From Streptomyces sp. NK15101 (GTDB lineage: Bacteria > Actinomycetota > Actinomycetes > Streptomycetales > Streptomycetaceae), in NCBI RefSeq assembly GCF_020400725.1, contig NZ_JAINVG010000027.1, positions 1 through 64,000 on the forward strand: a stretch of DNA of 64,000 bases, written 5' to 3'. The position numbers were made by a program, and so were the translations under genes. Below, piece after piece: positions 40,203 through 46,992 of the stretch. Each line of letters starts with the position of its first letter. Position 1 is the first letter of the stretch. Below the pieces are notes generated by a model, which saw only the letters and a list, made by a program, of their open reading frames with translations, was not told where the DNA came from and ran no database searches.

Positions 40203-40571
40203 TCAGACCTTCTTGACCACGCTCGACTTGAGCTGCATGTTGCCGAAGCCCTCGATGCGACAGTCGATGTCGTGGCCGTCGACGCCGTCGACCAGCTTGA
40301 TGTTGCGCACCTTCGTGCCGGCCTTGATGCCGGAGGGGCTGCCCTTGACCTTGAGGCTCTTGACCACGGTGACGGTGTCGCCGTCGGCGAGGACATTGCC
40401 GACGGAGTCCTTGACGACCTTGTCGCCCGTGGCGTCGGCCGCCGCGTCCCCGGCGGTCTGCGCCCACTCGTGGCCGCACTCGGGGCAGACCAGCAGGGCG
40501 CCCATCTCGTACGTGTACGCGCCGGCGCACTGGGGGCAGGGCGGCAGCTGGTTCTCGGCGTTCTCGGCCAC
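40203..40571 (-). CDS. PhnA/YjdM-type zinc-ribbon protein
   Basis: 122 aa. The N-terminal zinc ribbon is CPQCAGAYTYEMGALLVCPECGHEW (four Cys), followed by the conserved DSVGNVLADGDTVTVVKSLKVKG and IKAGTKVRNIKLVDGVDGHDIDC. This is the PhnA (YjdM) family, once linked to alkylphosphonate use; its actual role is unsettled. The start is GTG. It is divergent from the ArsR-SulP operon. Confidence 0.9.
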   Translation of the reverse strand: MAENAENQLPPCPQCAGAYTYEMGALLVCPECGHEWAQTAGDAAADATGDKVVKDSVGNVLADGDTVTVVKSLKVKGSPSGIKAGTKVRNIKLVDGVDGHDIDCRIEGFGNMQLKSSVVKKV

Positions 40572-40643
40572 GGGAGGATCCGTTTCACTTCATCGGTCTG
40601 GGAACTCCATAATTGCATAATTCTGCAGTTCGTTAGATGCTGG

Positions 40644-40693
40644 ATGCCGCGCCCGCGGGTAGCCGCGCCCGCGGGTAGCCGCGGGCGCGGCAT
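40644..40693. repeat. Inverted repeat with 15-bp arms and internal tandem copy
   Basis: ATGCCGCGCCCGCGG (40644-40658) and its reverse complement CCGCGGGCGCGGCAT (40679-40693) enclose a further copy of GCCGCGCCCGCGGGTA. It lies in the divergent gap between the PhnA-like and ArsR genes, 57 bp before the ArsR start, so it is an operator or mRNA structure rather than a simple terminator. An AT-rich stretch (AATTGCATAATT, about 40610-40622) next to it is the likely promoter. Confidence 0.75.
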
Positions 40694-40749
40694 AGCCCGA
40701 GAACCCGACGACGGGCTCGGTGGGCTCGACGACGAGGAGAGTCAGGGAC

Positions 40750-41091
40750 GTGCCGGTTCCGCTGTACCAGGCGAAGGCCGAGTTCTTCCGGATGCTGGGG
40801 CATCCGGTCCGCATCCGGGTTCTGGAGCTGCTCCAGGACGGGCCGATGCCGGTGCGTGACCTCCTGTCGGAGATCGACGTCGAGGCGCCGGCCCTGTCGC
40901 AGCAGCTCGCCGTGCTGCGCCGGTCCGGGATCGTGAACTCCAGCCGCGAGGGATCGACGGTCGTCTACACCTTGGCCGGCGGTGACGTGCGTGACCTGAT
41001 GCAGGCCGCGCGCCGGATCCTCACCGAAATGCTGGCAGGGCAGAACGAGCTCCTCGCCGAGCTGAGGGAGACCGAGGCGGCGGAGCGGTGA
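40750..41091 (+). CDS. ArsR-family transcriptional regulator
   Basis: 113-aa winged-helix protein: AEFFRMLGHPVRIRVLELLQDGPMPVRDLL, then APALSQQLAVLRRSGIVNSSREGSTVVYTL. There are no cysteines at all, so the classic thiol metal site of ArsR is absent; the signal is unknown. The GTG at 40750 gives the usual N-terminus. The stop overlaps the GTG of the SulP gene (GTGA), meaning regulator and transporter are co-translated; autoregulation through the inverted repeat at 40644-40693 is plausible. Confidence 0.9.
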   Translation: MPVPLYQAKAEFFRMLGHPVRIRVLELLQDGPMPVRDLLSEIDVEAPALSQQLAVLRRSGIVNSSREGSTVVYTLAGGDVRDLMQAARRILTEMLAGQNELLAELRETEAAER

Positions 41092-42833
41092 ACACCCCGG
41101 GGGTGGTGAACACCCTGGGAAAGCGGACGCGTTCACTGCTGCCCACCCGCGCCGACGCCGTCGCGATGGCCCGTGACCCGCGGCGCGACCTGCTCGCCGG
41201 CCTGACGGTCGCCGTCGTCGCCCTGCCCCTGGCCCTCGGATTCGGCGAGACGTCCGGGCTCGGCCCCGCGGCCGGCCTCGCGACCGCGGTCGTCGCGGGA
41301 GCGCTCGCCGCCGTGTTCGGCGGATCGAACCTCCAGGTCTCCGGCCCGACCGGGGCGATGACCGTCGTCCTCGTTCCCATCGTCGCCCGGCACGGGCCGA
41401 GCGGCGTACTGACCGTGGGCCTGCTCGCGGGGCTCATCTGTGTCGGCCTGGCCCTGCTCCGGGCGGGCCGCTACATGGCCTACGTCCCCGCCTCCGTCGT
41501 CGAGGGCTTCACCCTGGGCATCGCCCTCGTCATCGGCCTCCAGCAGGTCCCCAACGCCCTCGGCGTCCCCAAGCCCGAAGGCGACCGGGTCCTGGCGGTG
41601 ACGTGGCGCGCCGTCGGGGAGTTCGCCCACGCCCCGAACTGGACGGCCCTCGGGCTCGCCCTGGGCGTCGCCGGCCTGATGCTCGGCGGCGCCCGGTGGC
41701 GGCCTACGATCCCCTTCTCGATCCTCGCGGTGATCGCCGCCACCGTGGTGGCGCAGGTCTTCCGCCTGGACCGGGCCGAGCCGATCGGGGAGCTGCCCGC
41801 AGGCCTTCCCGCCCCTTCCGTCGGCTTCCTCGACCTCTCCGCGCTGGGTTCCCTGATCGCTCCGGCCGTCGCGGTGGCGGCGCTCGCGGCGCTGGAGTCA
41901 CTGCTGTCGGCACAGGTCGCCGACGGCATGACCGTCGGCCAGAAGCACGACCCCGACCGCGAGCTGTTCGGGCAGGGCCTGGCGAACATCGCCGCCCCGC
42001 TGTTCGGCGGCGTCCCGGCGACCGGCGCCATCGCCCGTACCGCCGTCAACGTCCGTACGGGAGCGTCGTCCCGGCTCGCCGCGCTCACCCACGCGGCGGT
42101 CCTCGCCGTCATCGTCTTCGCCGCCGCCCCGCTCGTGTCGAAGATCCCGCTCGCCGCCCTGGCCGGTGTCCTGCTCGCGACCGCGGTACGGATGATCGAG
42201 GTCGGCTCGCTGCGCGCGATGGCACGGGCCACGCGCTCCGACGCCGTCGTCCTCCTCCTCACCGCCGCCGCGACCCTCGCGCTCGACCTCGTGTACGCCG
42301 TCGTCATCGGCCTCGCCGTCGCGGGCGCCCTCGCCCTGCGGGCGGTGGCGAAGCAGGCCCGCATCGACCAGGTGGACTTCCGCCCCGACCTCCCCGGCGA
42401 GCACTCCGAGGAGGAACACGCACTCCTCGCCGAGCACATCGTCGCCTACCGGATCGACGGGCCCCTCTTCTTCGCCGCCGCCCACCGCTTCCTCCTCGAG
42501 CTGTCCGAAGTCGCCGACGTCCGGGTCGTCATCCTGCGCATGTCACGGGTGACGACCATGGACGCGACCGGTGCGCTCGTCCTCAAGGACGCGGTGGAGA
42601 AGCTGAACCGGCGCGGCATCGCCGTCATGACCTCCGGCGTACGGCCGGGTCAGCGCCAAGTCCTCGACTCCGTCGGCGCGCTCGACCTGCTGCGGCACGA
42701 GGGCCGGGAGTACGCGACGACCCCCGAGGCCATCGCGGGCGCGCGCGTCCACCTTCAGACGGCGGGCCTGCTCGCCGCCGTCCCCACGCGGAAGGCCGGT
42801 GCCCCGCCGAGCCCCGGTGCGGGAGCCCGATGA
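41088..42833 (+). CDS. SulP-family anion transporter with STAS domain
   Basis: 581 aa. About 10-12 hydrophobic segments (residues about 30-410) carry the SulP signature region VAVVALPLALGFGETSGLGPAAGL and SNLQVSGPTGAMTVVL. A C-terminal STAS domain (about 440-555) reads YRIDGPLFFAAAHRF and LRMSRVTTMDATGALVL, with Thr or Asp rather than Ser at the usual phospho-site (DATG). The substrate may be sulfate or bicarbonate. It is coupled upstream to an ArsR gene and downstream (ATGA) to a small RsbW-like protein. Confidence 0.93.
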   Translation: MNTPGVVNTLGKRTRSLLPTRADAVAMARDPRRDLLAGLTVAVVALPLALGFGETSGLGPAAGLATAVVAGALAAVFGGSNLQVSGPTGAMTVVLVPIVARHGPSGVLTVGLLAGLICVGLALLRAGRYMAYVPASVVEGFTLGIALVIGLQQVPNALGVPKPEGDRVLAVTWRAVGEFAHAPNWTALGLALGVAGLMLGGARWRPTIPFSILAVIAATVVAQVFRLDRAEPIGELPAGLPAPSVGFLDLSALGSLIAPAVAVAALAALESLLSAQVADGMTVGQKHDPDRELFGQGLANIAAPLFGGVPATGAIARTAVNVRTGASSRLAALTHAAVLAVIVFAAAPLVSKIPLAALAGVLLATAVRMIEVGSLRAMARATRSDAVVLLLTAAATLALDLVYAVVIGLAVAGALALRAVAKQARIDQVDFRPDLPGEHSEEEHALLAEHIVAYRIDGPLFFAAAHRFLLELSEVADVRVVILRMSRVTTMDATGALVLKDAVEKLNRRGIAVMTSGVRPGQRQVLDSVGALDLLRHEGREYATTPEAIAGARVHLQTAGLLAAVPTRKAGAPPSPGAGAR

Positions 42834-43243
42834 GCACCACGCCGGAGCCGATGCCGCTCCGCCACGTCCTCACCGCGCCGACGGAGCCCGCATCGGTGCG
42901 CCTGGCACGCCAGACCGCCGAGACGACCTACGCGGAGTGGGGCGTCGACGCGGCCCGCCCCACGATGGGACCGGTCCTGCCGATCCTCGGCGAACCGGTC
43001 ACCGACTCCGTCCGTCACGCCGCCGTCGCCTCCGAGAGCCTGACGGTCACCTACGCGGCCGGCGAGTACGCCCTCGCGTTCGCCGTCCACGACCGCCACC
43101 CGCATCACCCCGGGGGCGTCCCCGCCCTCACGGGCGGTCCGGCCACCGTCGCCGAGGTGCCGGCTGAGCACGACGGCACATGCGTGCCGCGCCGGGACGC
43201 CGACGGCGGCGGCAAGAGCGTATGGATCACGCTCCCCCTGTGA
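42830..43243 (+). CDS. Degenerate RsbW-like ATPase-fold protein, SulP-coupled
   Basis: 137 aa. The start of the sequence (RLARQTAETTYAEWGVD ... PVLPILGEPVTDSVRHA) follows the pattern of RsbW-like HATPase_c_2 proteins (ARR...L..WGL....D...LV.SELVTNAVRHA), and the end GGKSVWITLPL matches their last strand. The catalytic Glu-Leu-x-x-Asn N-box is changed to GEPVTDSVRH, so ATP binding is doubtful. It overlaps the SulP stop by ATGA. Together with the STAS domain of SulP and the next STAS-like gene it suggests a partner-switch-like control of the transporter. Confidence 0.7.
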   Translation: MSTTPEPMPLRHVLTAPTEPASVRLARQTAETTYAEWGVDAARPTMGPVLPILGEPVTDSVRHAAVASESLTVTYAAGEYALAFAVHDRHPHHPGGVPALTGGPATVAEVPAEHDGTCVPRRDADGGGKSVWITLPL

Positions 43244-43310
43244 GACCCCCGGCTCCCGTGAGACCCCCGGGCTCCCGTGAGATTTCCCGAACCCCTGTGA
43301 GAGCGAAGGC
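43244..43310. repeat. Short tandem repeat between two genes
   Basis: The text CCCGTGAGA followed by CCCCCGGCT or a variant occurs about four times with a period of 18-20 bp, starting at the TGA-containing end of the previous gene (GTGAGACCCCCGGCTCC). It separates the RsbW-like and STAS-like genes. Confidence 0.7.
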
Positions 43311-43316
43311 GAAACG

Positions 43317-43730
43317 ATGACCATCGAGTGGCGATACACCGTCAGGAAGGACCTGGGCGTCCTGTCCCTGGCCGGATTCCTCGGAGCCGAGGCCGTGGAC
43401 CGGTTCTCCGGGGCGATCGGCTGGACCCTGGCCCGCGGCACCGGCCCGGTCGTCCTGGACCTCACCGGCCTGCGCGGCTGGTCGGTCGGCGGCCAGCTCG
43501 CCGTCGCCGACGCGGCCCGCCGGCTGGCCGCCGAGGACCGCCCGCTCGAACTCGCCGCCATCCCCGCGGACGGCTCCCTCGTCCCCGACGGCAGCCGGCC
43601 GCCCCTCGTCGTCCACTGCGACCTGACCACCGCGCTCGCCGCGCACGGCGCCGGTGCCGGCCGACAGCGCGAGTGGTGCAGCGACGAGTGGCCCGGCACA
43701 CGCGGGCCGGCCGAGCGCCCGGTGGCATAA
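43317..43730 (+). CDS. STAS-like (anti-anti-sigma-fold) protein
   Basis: 137 aa. The sequence TVRKDLGVLSLAGFLGAEAVDRF then GPVVLDLTGLRGWSVGGQLAVADAARRL follows the STAS pattern (beta strand, LDLTGL..., S.G). The usual phospho-acceptor context DSSG is WSVGG here, with only the Ser kept. Residues after 100 are a basic tail with two Cys/Trp-rich turns. It is the last gene of the ArsR-SulP-RsbW-like set, after a 73-bp repeat-filled gap. It may be a non-phosphorylatable STAS partner. Confidence 0.65.
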   Translation: MTIEWRYTVRKDLGVLSLAGFLGAEAVDRFSGAIGWTLARGTGPVVLDLTGLRGWSVGGQLAVADAARRLAAEDRPLELAAIPADGSLVPDGSRPPLVVHCDLTTALAAHGAGAGRQREWCSDEWPGTRGPAERPVA

Positions 43731-43806
43731 CGCCCCTCGGGACAGGGCTCCTGATCCCGCCTTCCATCTACTCCGGAACCTGCCCGTCGGTAGGCCCTGC
43801 CGATGT

Positions 43807-44420
43807 CCTTGGTTCGTGAACCAGTCGCCGTGGGATCCGCTGCCGGTGCGGCGGCGGATCGCCGAGCGGTTGTGCGAGGCGATCCGGCCTGAGGCGTGGG
43901 TGATCGACGACGTGCCGTTCCCCAAGTGCGGCACCGCGTCGGTCGGGGTGGCCCGACAGTACTGCGGAGCGCTCGGGAAACGGGCGAACTGCCAGGTCGC
44001 GGTCAGTGTCCGTGCCGCCACCGACACGGCATCGTGCCTGCTGGACACACACGTCGGCTGGGAGCCGGACGCACCGGTAGTGGTCGTCGACGCGGGCTAC
44101 GGTGTCAGCACCCCGTTCCGGACCGGCCTGGGGGAACGGGGACTGTCGCACGTTCTCGCGCCGACCGGCAGGGAAGTCGCCCATGCCGAAGAGGCCCGGC
44201 CGCACCGGCCCGCCCATGGCGAACTCTGACCGCCGCCCCTGCCCCGCTACCGCACCCCGCCCCGAGCCGTCAGCGTCCTGGCAGCGGAAACCGGCGCGGA
44301 ACGGTTTGCCGAGGTCACCTGGCGGCAGGGCAGCGAAGGCGCGATGACCTGCCGGTTCACCGTCCTGACGGTCCGGCCCGCGGGCAAGCGTCCCTGGCCG
44401 CGGCCCAACAGGTGGAGGAG
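43807..44420 (+). pseudogene. IS701-family transposase remnant
   Basis: Pieces in order: FVNQSPWDPLPVRRRIAERL, VIDDVPFPKCGTASVGVARQYCG, KRANCQVAVSVRAATDTASC, then directly APVVVVDAGYGVSTPFR, so about 50 residues between are deleted. The frame stops at 44229, and the expected continuation (LPRYRTPPRAVSVLAAE ... AERFAEVTWRQGSEGAMT) continues in another frame to about 44420. Large deletion plus shift: not functional. No ends or target duplication seen. Confidence 0.8.
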
Positions 44421-44506
44421 GTCGGAGGCGCGCGGAAGTCATGCGGGCGGACAGGCCGCCAGGCCCAGATTGGTCCGCTTCCCGGGGCCGCGTCGGAAGG
44501 AGCGGT

Positions 44507-44765
44507 TCAAGGGGTGATCGCCGGGCCGGAGTCGCCGGGCGAGGGGTGGGTGGTTCGGACCGCTGCGGTGAGGGTCGGGTACACGTGGAACAGGGGGGCG
44601 GCACCGTTGATCTCAAGGAGCCGGGTGATCTGCGGGCCGGGAGCGGACAGGGCCAGGCGCACGTGTTGGGTGTGGGCCTGGTGCGCGGCTCGAGCAGGGC
44701 GTTGAGGCCGGTGGAGTCGCAGAAGCCGATCCCGGCCAGATCCACCACCAGGGTTGTGTGAGAGC
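44507..44765 (-). pseudogene. STAS anti-anti-sigma factor gene, truncated and frameshifted
   Basis: Minus-strand reading gives TTLVVDLAGIGFCDSTGLNALL with the classic phospho-site CDSTG; then one base is missing (about 44695-44700) and the other frame continues AAHQAHTQHVRLALSAPG, ITRLLEINGAAPLFHVYPTLTAAV to a stop at 44507. The N-terminal strands are absent. A relic of a canonical SpoIIAA/RsbV-type gene. Confidence 0.75.
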
Positions 44766-44769
44766 AGAG

Positions 44770-44826
44770 GCATCCGGCCCCGCCCCCGGCGGCAAGACCG
44801 TGTGGGCCGGCCTGCCCGCTCCCTGA
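44770..44826 (+). pseudogene. 3' remnant of an RsbW-like ATPase gene
   Basis: Plus-strand codons ending at 44826 read PGGKTVWAGLPAP then stop, the usual last beta strand of HATPase_c_2 anti-sigma proteins (GGKTVWARLPL). Nothing upstream matches the rest of the domain. It abuts the STAS relic on the opposite strand. Confidence 0.5.
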
Positions 44827-44894
44827 CCCCGCTTTCAGCCCCGACCCACGAAAGCGGTCTGCCGGCAGGCGGCCTCCGGTCGGCACTCAAGCGC

Positions 44895-45203
44895 CTATCG
44901 CCTTGCGGAGTGGTGCCGGGCGACTGAAGCGCCGGCGTTGTCCTGGCGTCGGGCCGTCTCCAGAAGCCGGGCCCAGGACCGCACGGCCGGGCGGCGCCTC
45001 AGCAACGCACGGCGCTCGCGCTCCGTCATGCCGCCCCACACACCGTGCTCCACCCGCCGGTCGAGCGCGTACGCCAGGCATTCGGCCTGCACGGGGCATC
45101 CGAAGCACACCGCTTTCGCGCGGTTCTGGGCCGCTCCTTCGACGAACAGCTCGTCCGCTCGCGCCGTCCGGCACACCCCCGACGACATCCAGGTCGTGTC
45201 CAC
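44895..45203 (-). CDS. WhiB-family iron-sulfur regulator
   Basis: 102 aa. Four cysteines at 11, 33, 36 and 42 (C-X21-C-X2-C-X5-C) would hold a [4Fe-4S] cluster; the Wbl motif GVWGG (in VEHGVWGGMTERERRAL) and a basic tail (RRRPAVRSWARLLETARR) follow. Wbl proteins bind the primary sigma factor or DNA and respond to redox signals. The N-terminus is short, only ten residues before the first Cys. GTG start with GGGGGGA upstream. Divergent from a SpoIIE phosphatase gene, 231 bp apart. Confidence 0.93.
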   Translation of the reverse strand: MDTTWMSSGVCRTARADELFVEGAAQNRAKAVCFGCPVQAECLAYALDRRVEHGVWGGMTERERRALLRRRPAVRSWARLLETARRQDNAGASVARHHSARR

Positions 45204-45434
45204 GCATCCCCCCGATACCCGCGCGCCTGCTCGGCAATGTTCGACAGTGCAGGCACGCTATGAAGGCATGTGCCACAGGTCTACAGCTCCTTCCGCCGTT
45301 CGCCCCATCGGGTGACGCCCGGCAGGCCGTTTCTCGCGTCGTCCGGTCACTGCGCGGCCGGTCACGTAACCAGGTCGGCGCTCGTTCGGACGGCTACGCT
45401 CGGTACCTGGTGGGGTCGGCGGAAAGGCTTGGCC

Positions 45435-46616
45435 ATGGAGTCGCACGAGAAGGTGCTGTCAGACCTGATTGCCGAGGCGCACACGGTGACGGGGCGGGAA
45501 CTCGCCGGGCTCGTGTTCCGGGCGGGCCGGCGCATGGGTTTGGACGGCACCCGCATGTACGTGGCCGACCTGCAGCAGACCAGCCTGGTGGCGCTGCCTC
45601 AGCCCGTGCCGGTCGAGACACAGACGCGGGACATCGACGGCTCGCTGGCCGGCCTGGCCTACCGCACGGAGCGGACACAGCGCTCGCGGGACGGCCACAC
45701 CGCCTGGGCGCCGATGATCGACGGCATCGAACGCCTCGGCGTGCTGAAGGCCACCGCACGGGACCTCGGCGAGGACCTGACCAGGCGGTGCGAGGCGCTG
45801 GCGGATGTGGCGGCCCTGCTGCTGGCCTCGAAGTCGTCGCACAACGACCTGCTGATCGAAGCGGGACGGCGCCGGAAGATGACGGTGCAGGGCGAGCTGA
45901 TGTGGGCGTTCCTGCCCCCGCGCACGATCGGGACCGCAGACGTGACGTCGTCCGCGGTGCTGGAGCCCGCGTACGACATCGGCGGGGACGCCTTCGACCA
46001 CAGCCTCACCGAGGACGCGCTGCACCTGACGCTGCTGGACTCCATGGGGCACGACCTCGCGTCCGGCGGCGCGAGCGCGGCCGGTCTCGCCGCCTGCCGG
46101 GCCGCACGCCGTTCCGGCGGCACCCTCTCAGACATCGTTCCGGCGATCGACACCATCCTGGACCAGTGGTTCACCGACCGGCTCATGACCGCGGTCATCG
46201 CCGACCTGAACGTCCTCGACGGCACGTTCACCTGGGTCAACTGCGCCCATCCGCCGCCGCTGCTGATCCGCGACGGCCAGGTGCTGCCGCGCACGCTCGA
46301 ACGGGAGCCCGACCTGCCCCTCGGGTGGGCCTTCCACGCCGCCTCCCCGCCGACGGTGCACCAAACGCGTCTGCAGCCCGGCGACCGGATCCTGTTCTAC
46401 AGCGACGGCGTCACCGAGGCCCGCTCCACGCAAGGGGACCTCTTCGGCGAGGAACGGCTCGCCGACACCGTCATCCGCGCCATGGCCGCCGGCGACCCCG
46501 CCCCCGAAGCCCTGCGCCGCCTGCTGAAGGAACTCCTGAACCACCAGGCCCACCGCCTCCGGGACGACGCCACCATCGTCCTGACCGAGTGGCACCCAGG
46601 CCCCCACGGACCGTGA
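45435..46616 (+). CDS. SpoIIE-type PP2C phosphatase
   Basis: 393 aa. The N-terminal half (about 1-150) is a GAF-like sensor region; the C-terminal half is a PP2C/SpoIIE phosphatase with YDIGGDAFDHSL, LLDSMGHDLASGG, RILFYSDGVTEARS and LRDDATIVLTEWH. Note GGDAFD in place of the commoner GGDWYD. It would dephosphorylate a STAS protein, for example the one whose relic lies at 44.5 kb. The ATG at 45435 has GGAAAGG seven bases upstream. It is monocistronic and divergent from the WhiB-like gene. Confidence 0.92.
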   Translation: MESHEKVLSDLIAEAHTVTGRELAGLVFRAGRRMGLDGTRMYVADLQQTSLVALPQPVPVETQTRDIDGSLAGLAYRTERTQRSRDGHTAWAPMIDGIERLGVLKATARDLGEDLTRRCEALADVAALLLASKSSHNDLLIEAGRRRKMTVQGELMWAFLPPRTIGTADVTSSAVLEPAYDIGGDAFDHSLTEDALHLTLLDSMGHDLASGGASAAGLAACRAARRSGGTLSDIVPAIDTILDQWFTDRLMTAVIADLNVLDGTFTWVNCAHPPPLLIRDGQVLPRTLEREPDLPLGWAFHAASPPTVHQTRLQPGDRILFYSDGVTEARSTQGDLFGEERLADTVIRAMAAGDPAPEALRRLLKELLNHQAHRLRDDATIVLTEWHPGPHGP

Positions 46617-46992
46617 GGTGAAAACGAGGCCTCTCCCAGACCGTATGTCTCGCGAGCGACCATCGGCGCCGGGTCGCCAAGTGCACGTCTCCTGACCCAT
46701 GCTGGGGATTTGCTGACCAAGGGCCCCACAGCACGGCCCTGACCTGCGGCCGCGCCAAACCAGGGCACGTTGATCAACATCCTCACGGTGGTCTCCCCGG
46801 GATTGTGGCGGAGGGGCGCGCTTGTCGGGCCTTCGCGGGTCGGGCCGTGTCCACGGAAGAGACGATCTGGCGGCGGGCGGCCGAAGGCATCCTCCGCCGG
46901 CGCGGCGGGATGCCGCGGGGTCGTTTCGGCCCGGAGGCCTCCCGCCGTGGACCCGAGCGCCTCCTCTTCCGGGCGCGGGGACGAGCCCGGTG
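46617..46992. other. 376-bp region with a duplicated dhaK start
   Basis: No intact gene. Positions 46767-46788 repeat exactly 22 bp of the dhaK start (26036-26057), in the same minus orientation and with a GGGGAG upstream; the following codons diverge at once. The rest has no codon bias. No clear terminator was found between the convergent genes. Confidence 0.6.
46767..46788 (-). repeat. 22-bp copy of the dhaK 5' end
   Basis: ACGTTGATCAACATCCTCAC plus GG is identical at 26036-26057 and here. On the minus strand it encodes the DhaK N-terminus (MRMLINV) with its start codon and an upstream GGGGAG, then changes to unrelated sequence. Confidence 0.85.

Noticed and set aside
43768..44886. Minus-strand open frame across the IS701 and STAS relics
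   Set aside because: It only contains part of a frameshifted STAS gene and antisense of the transposase; no continuous protein.
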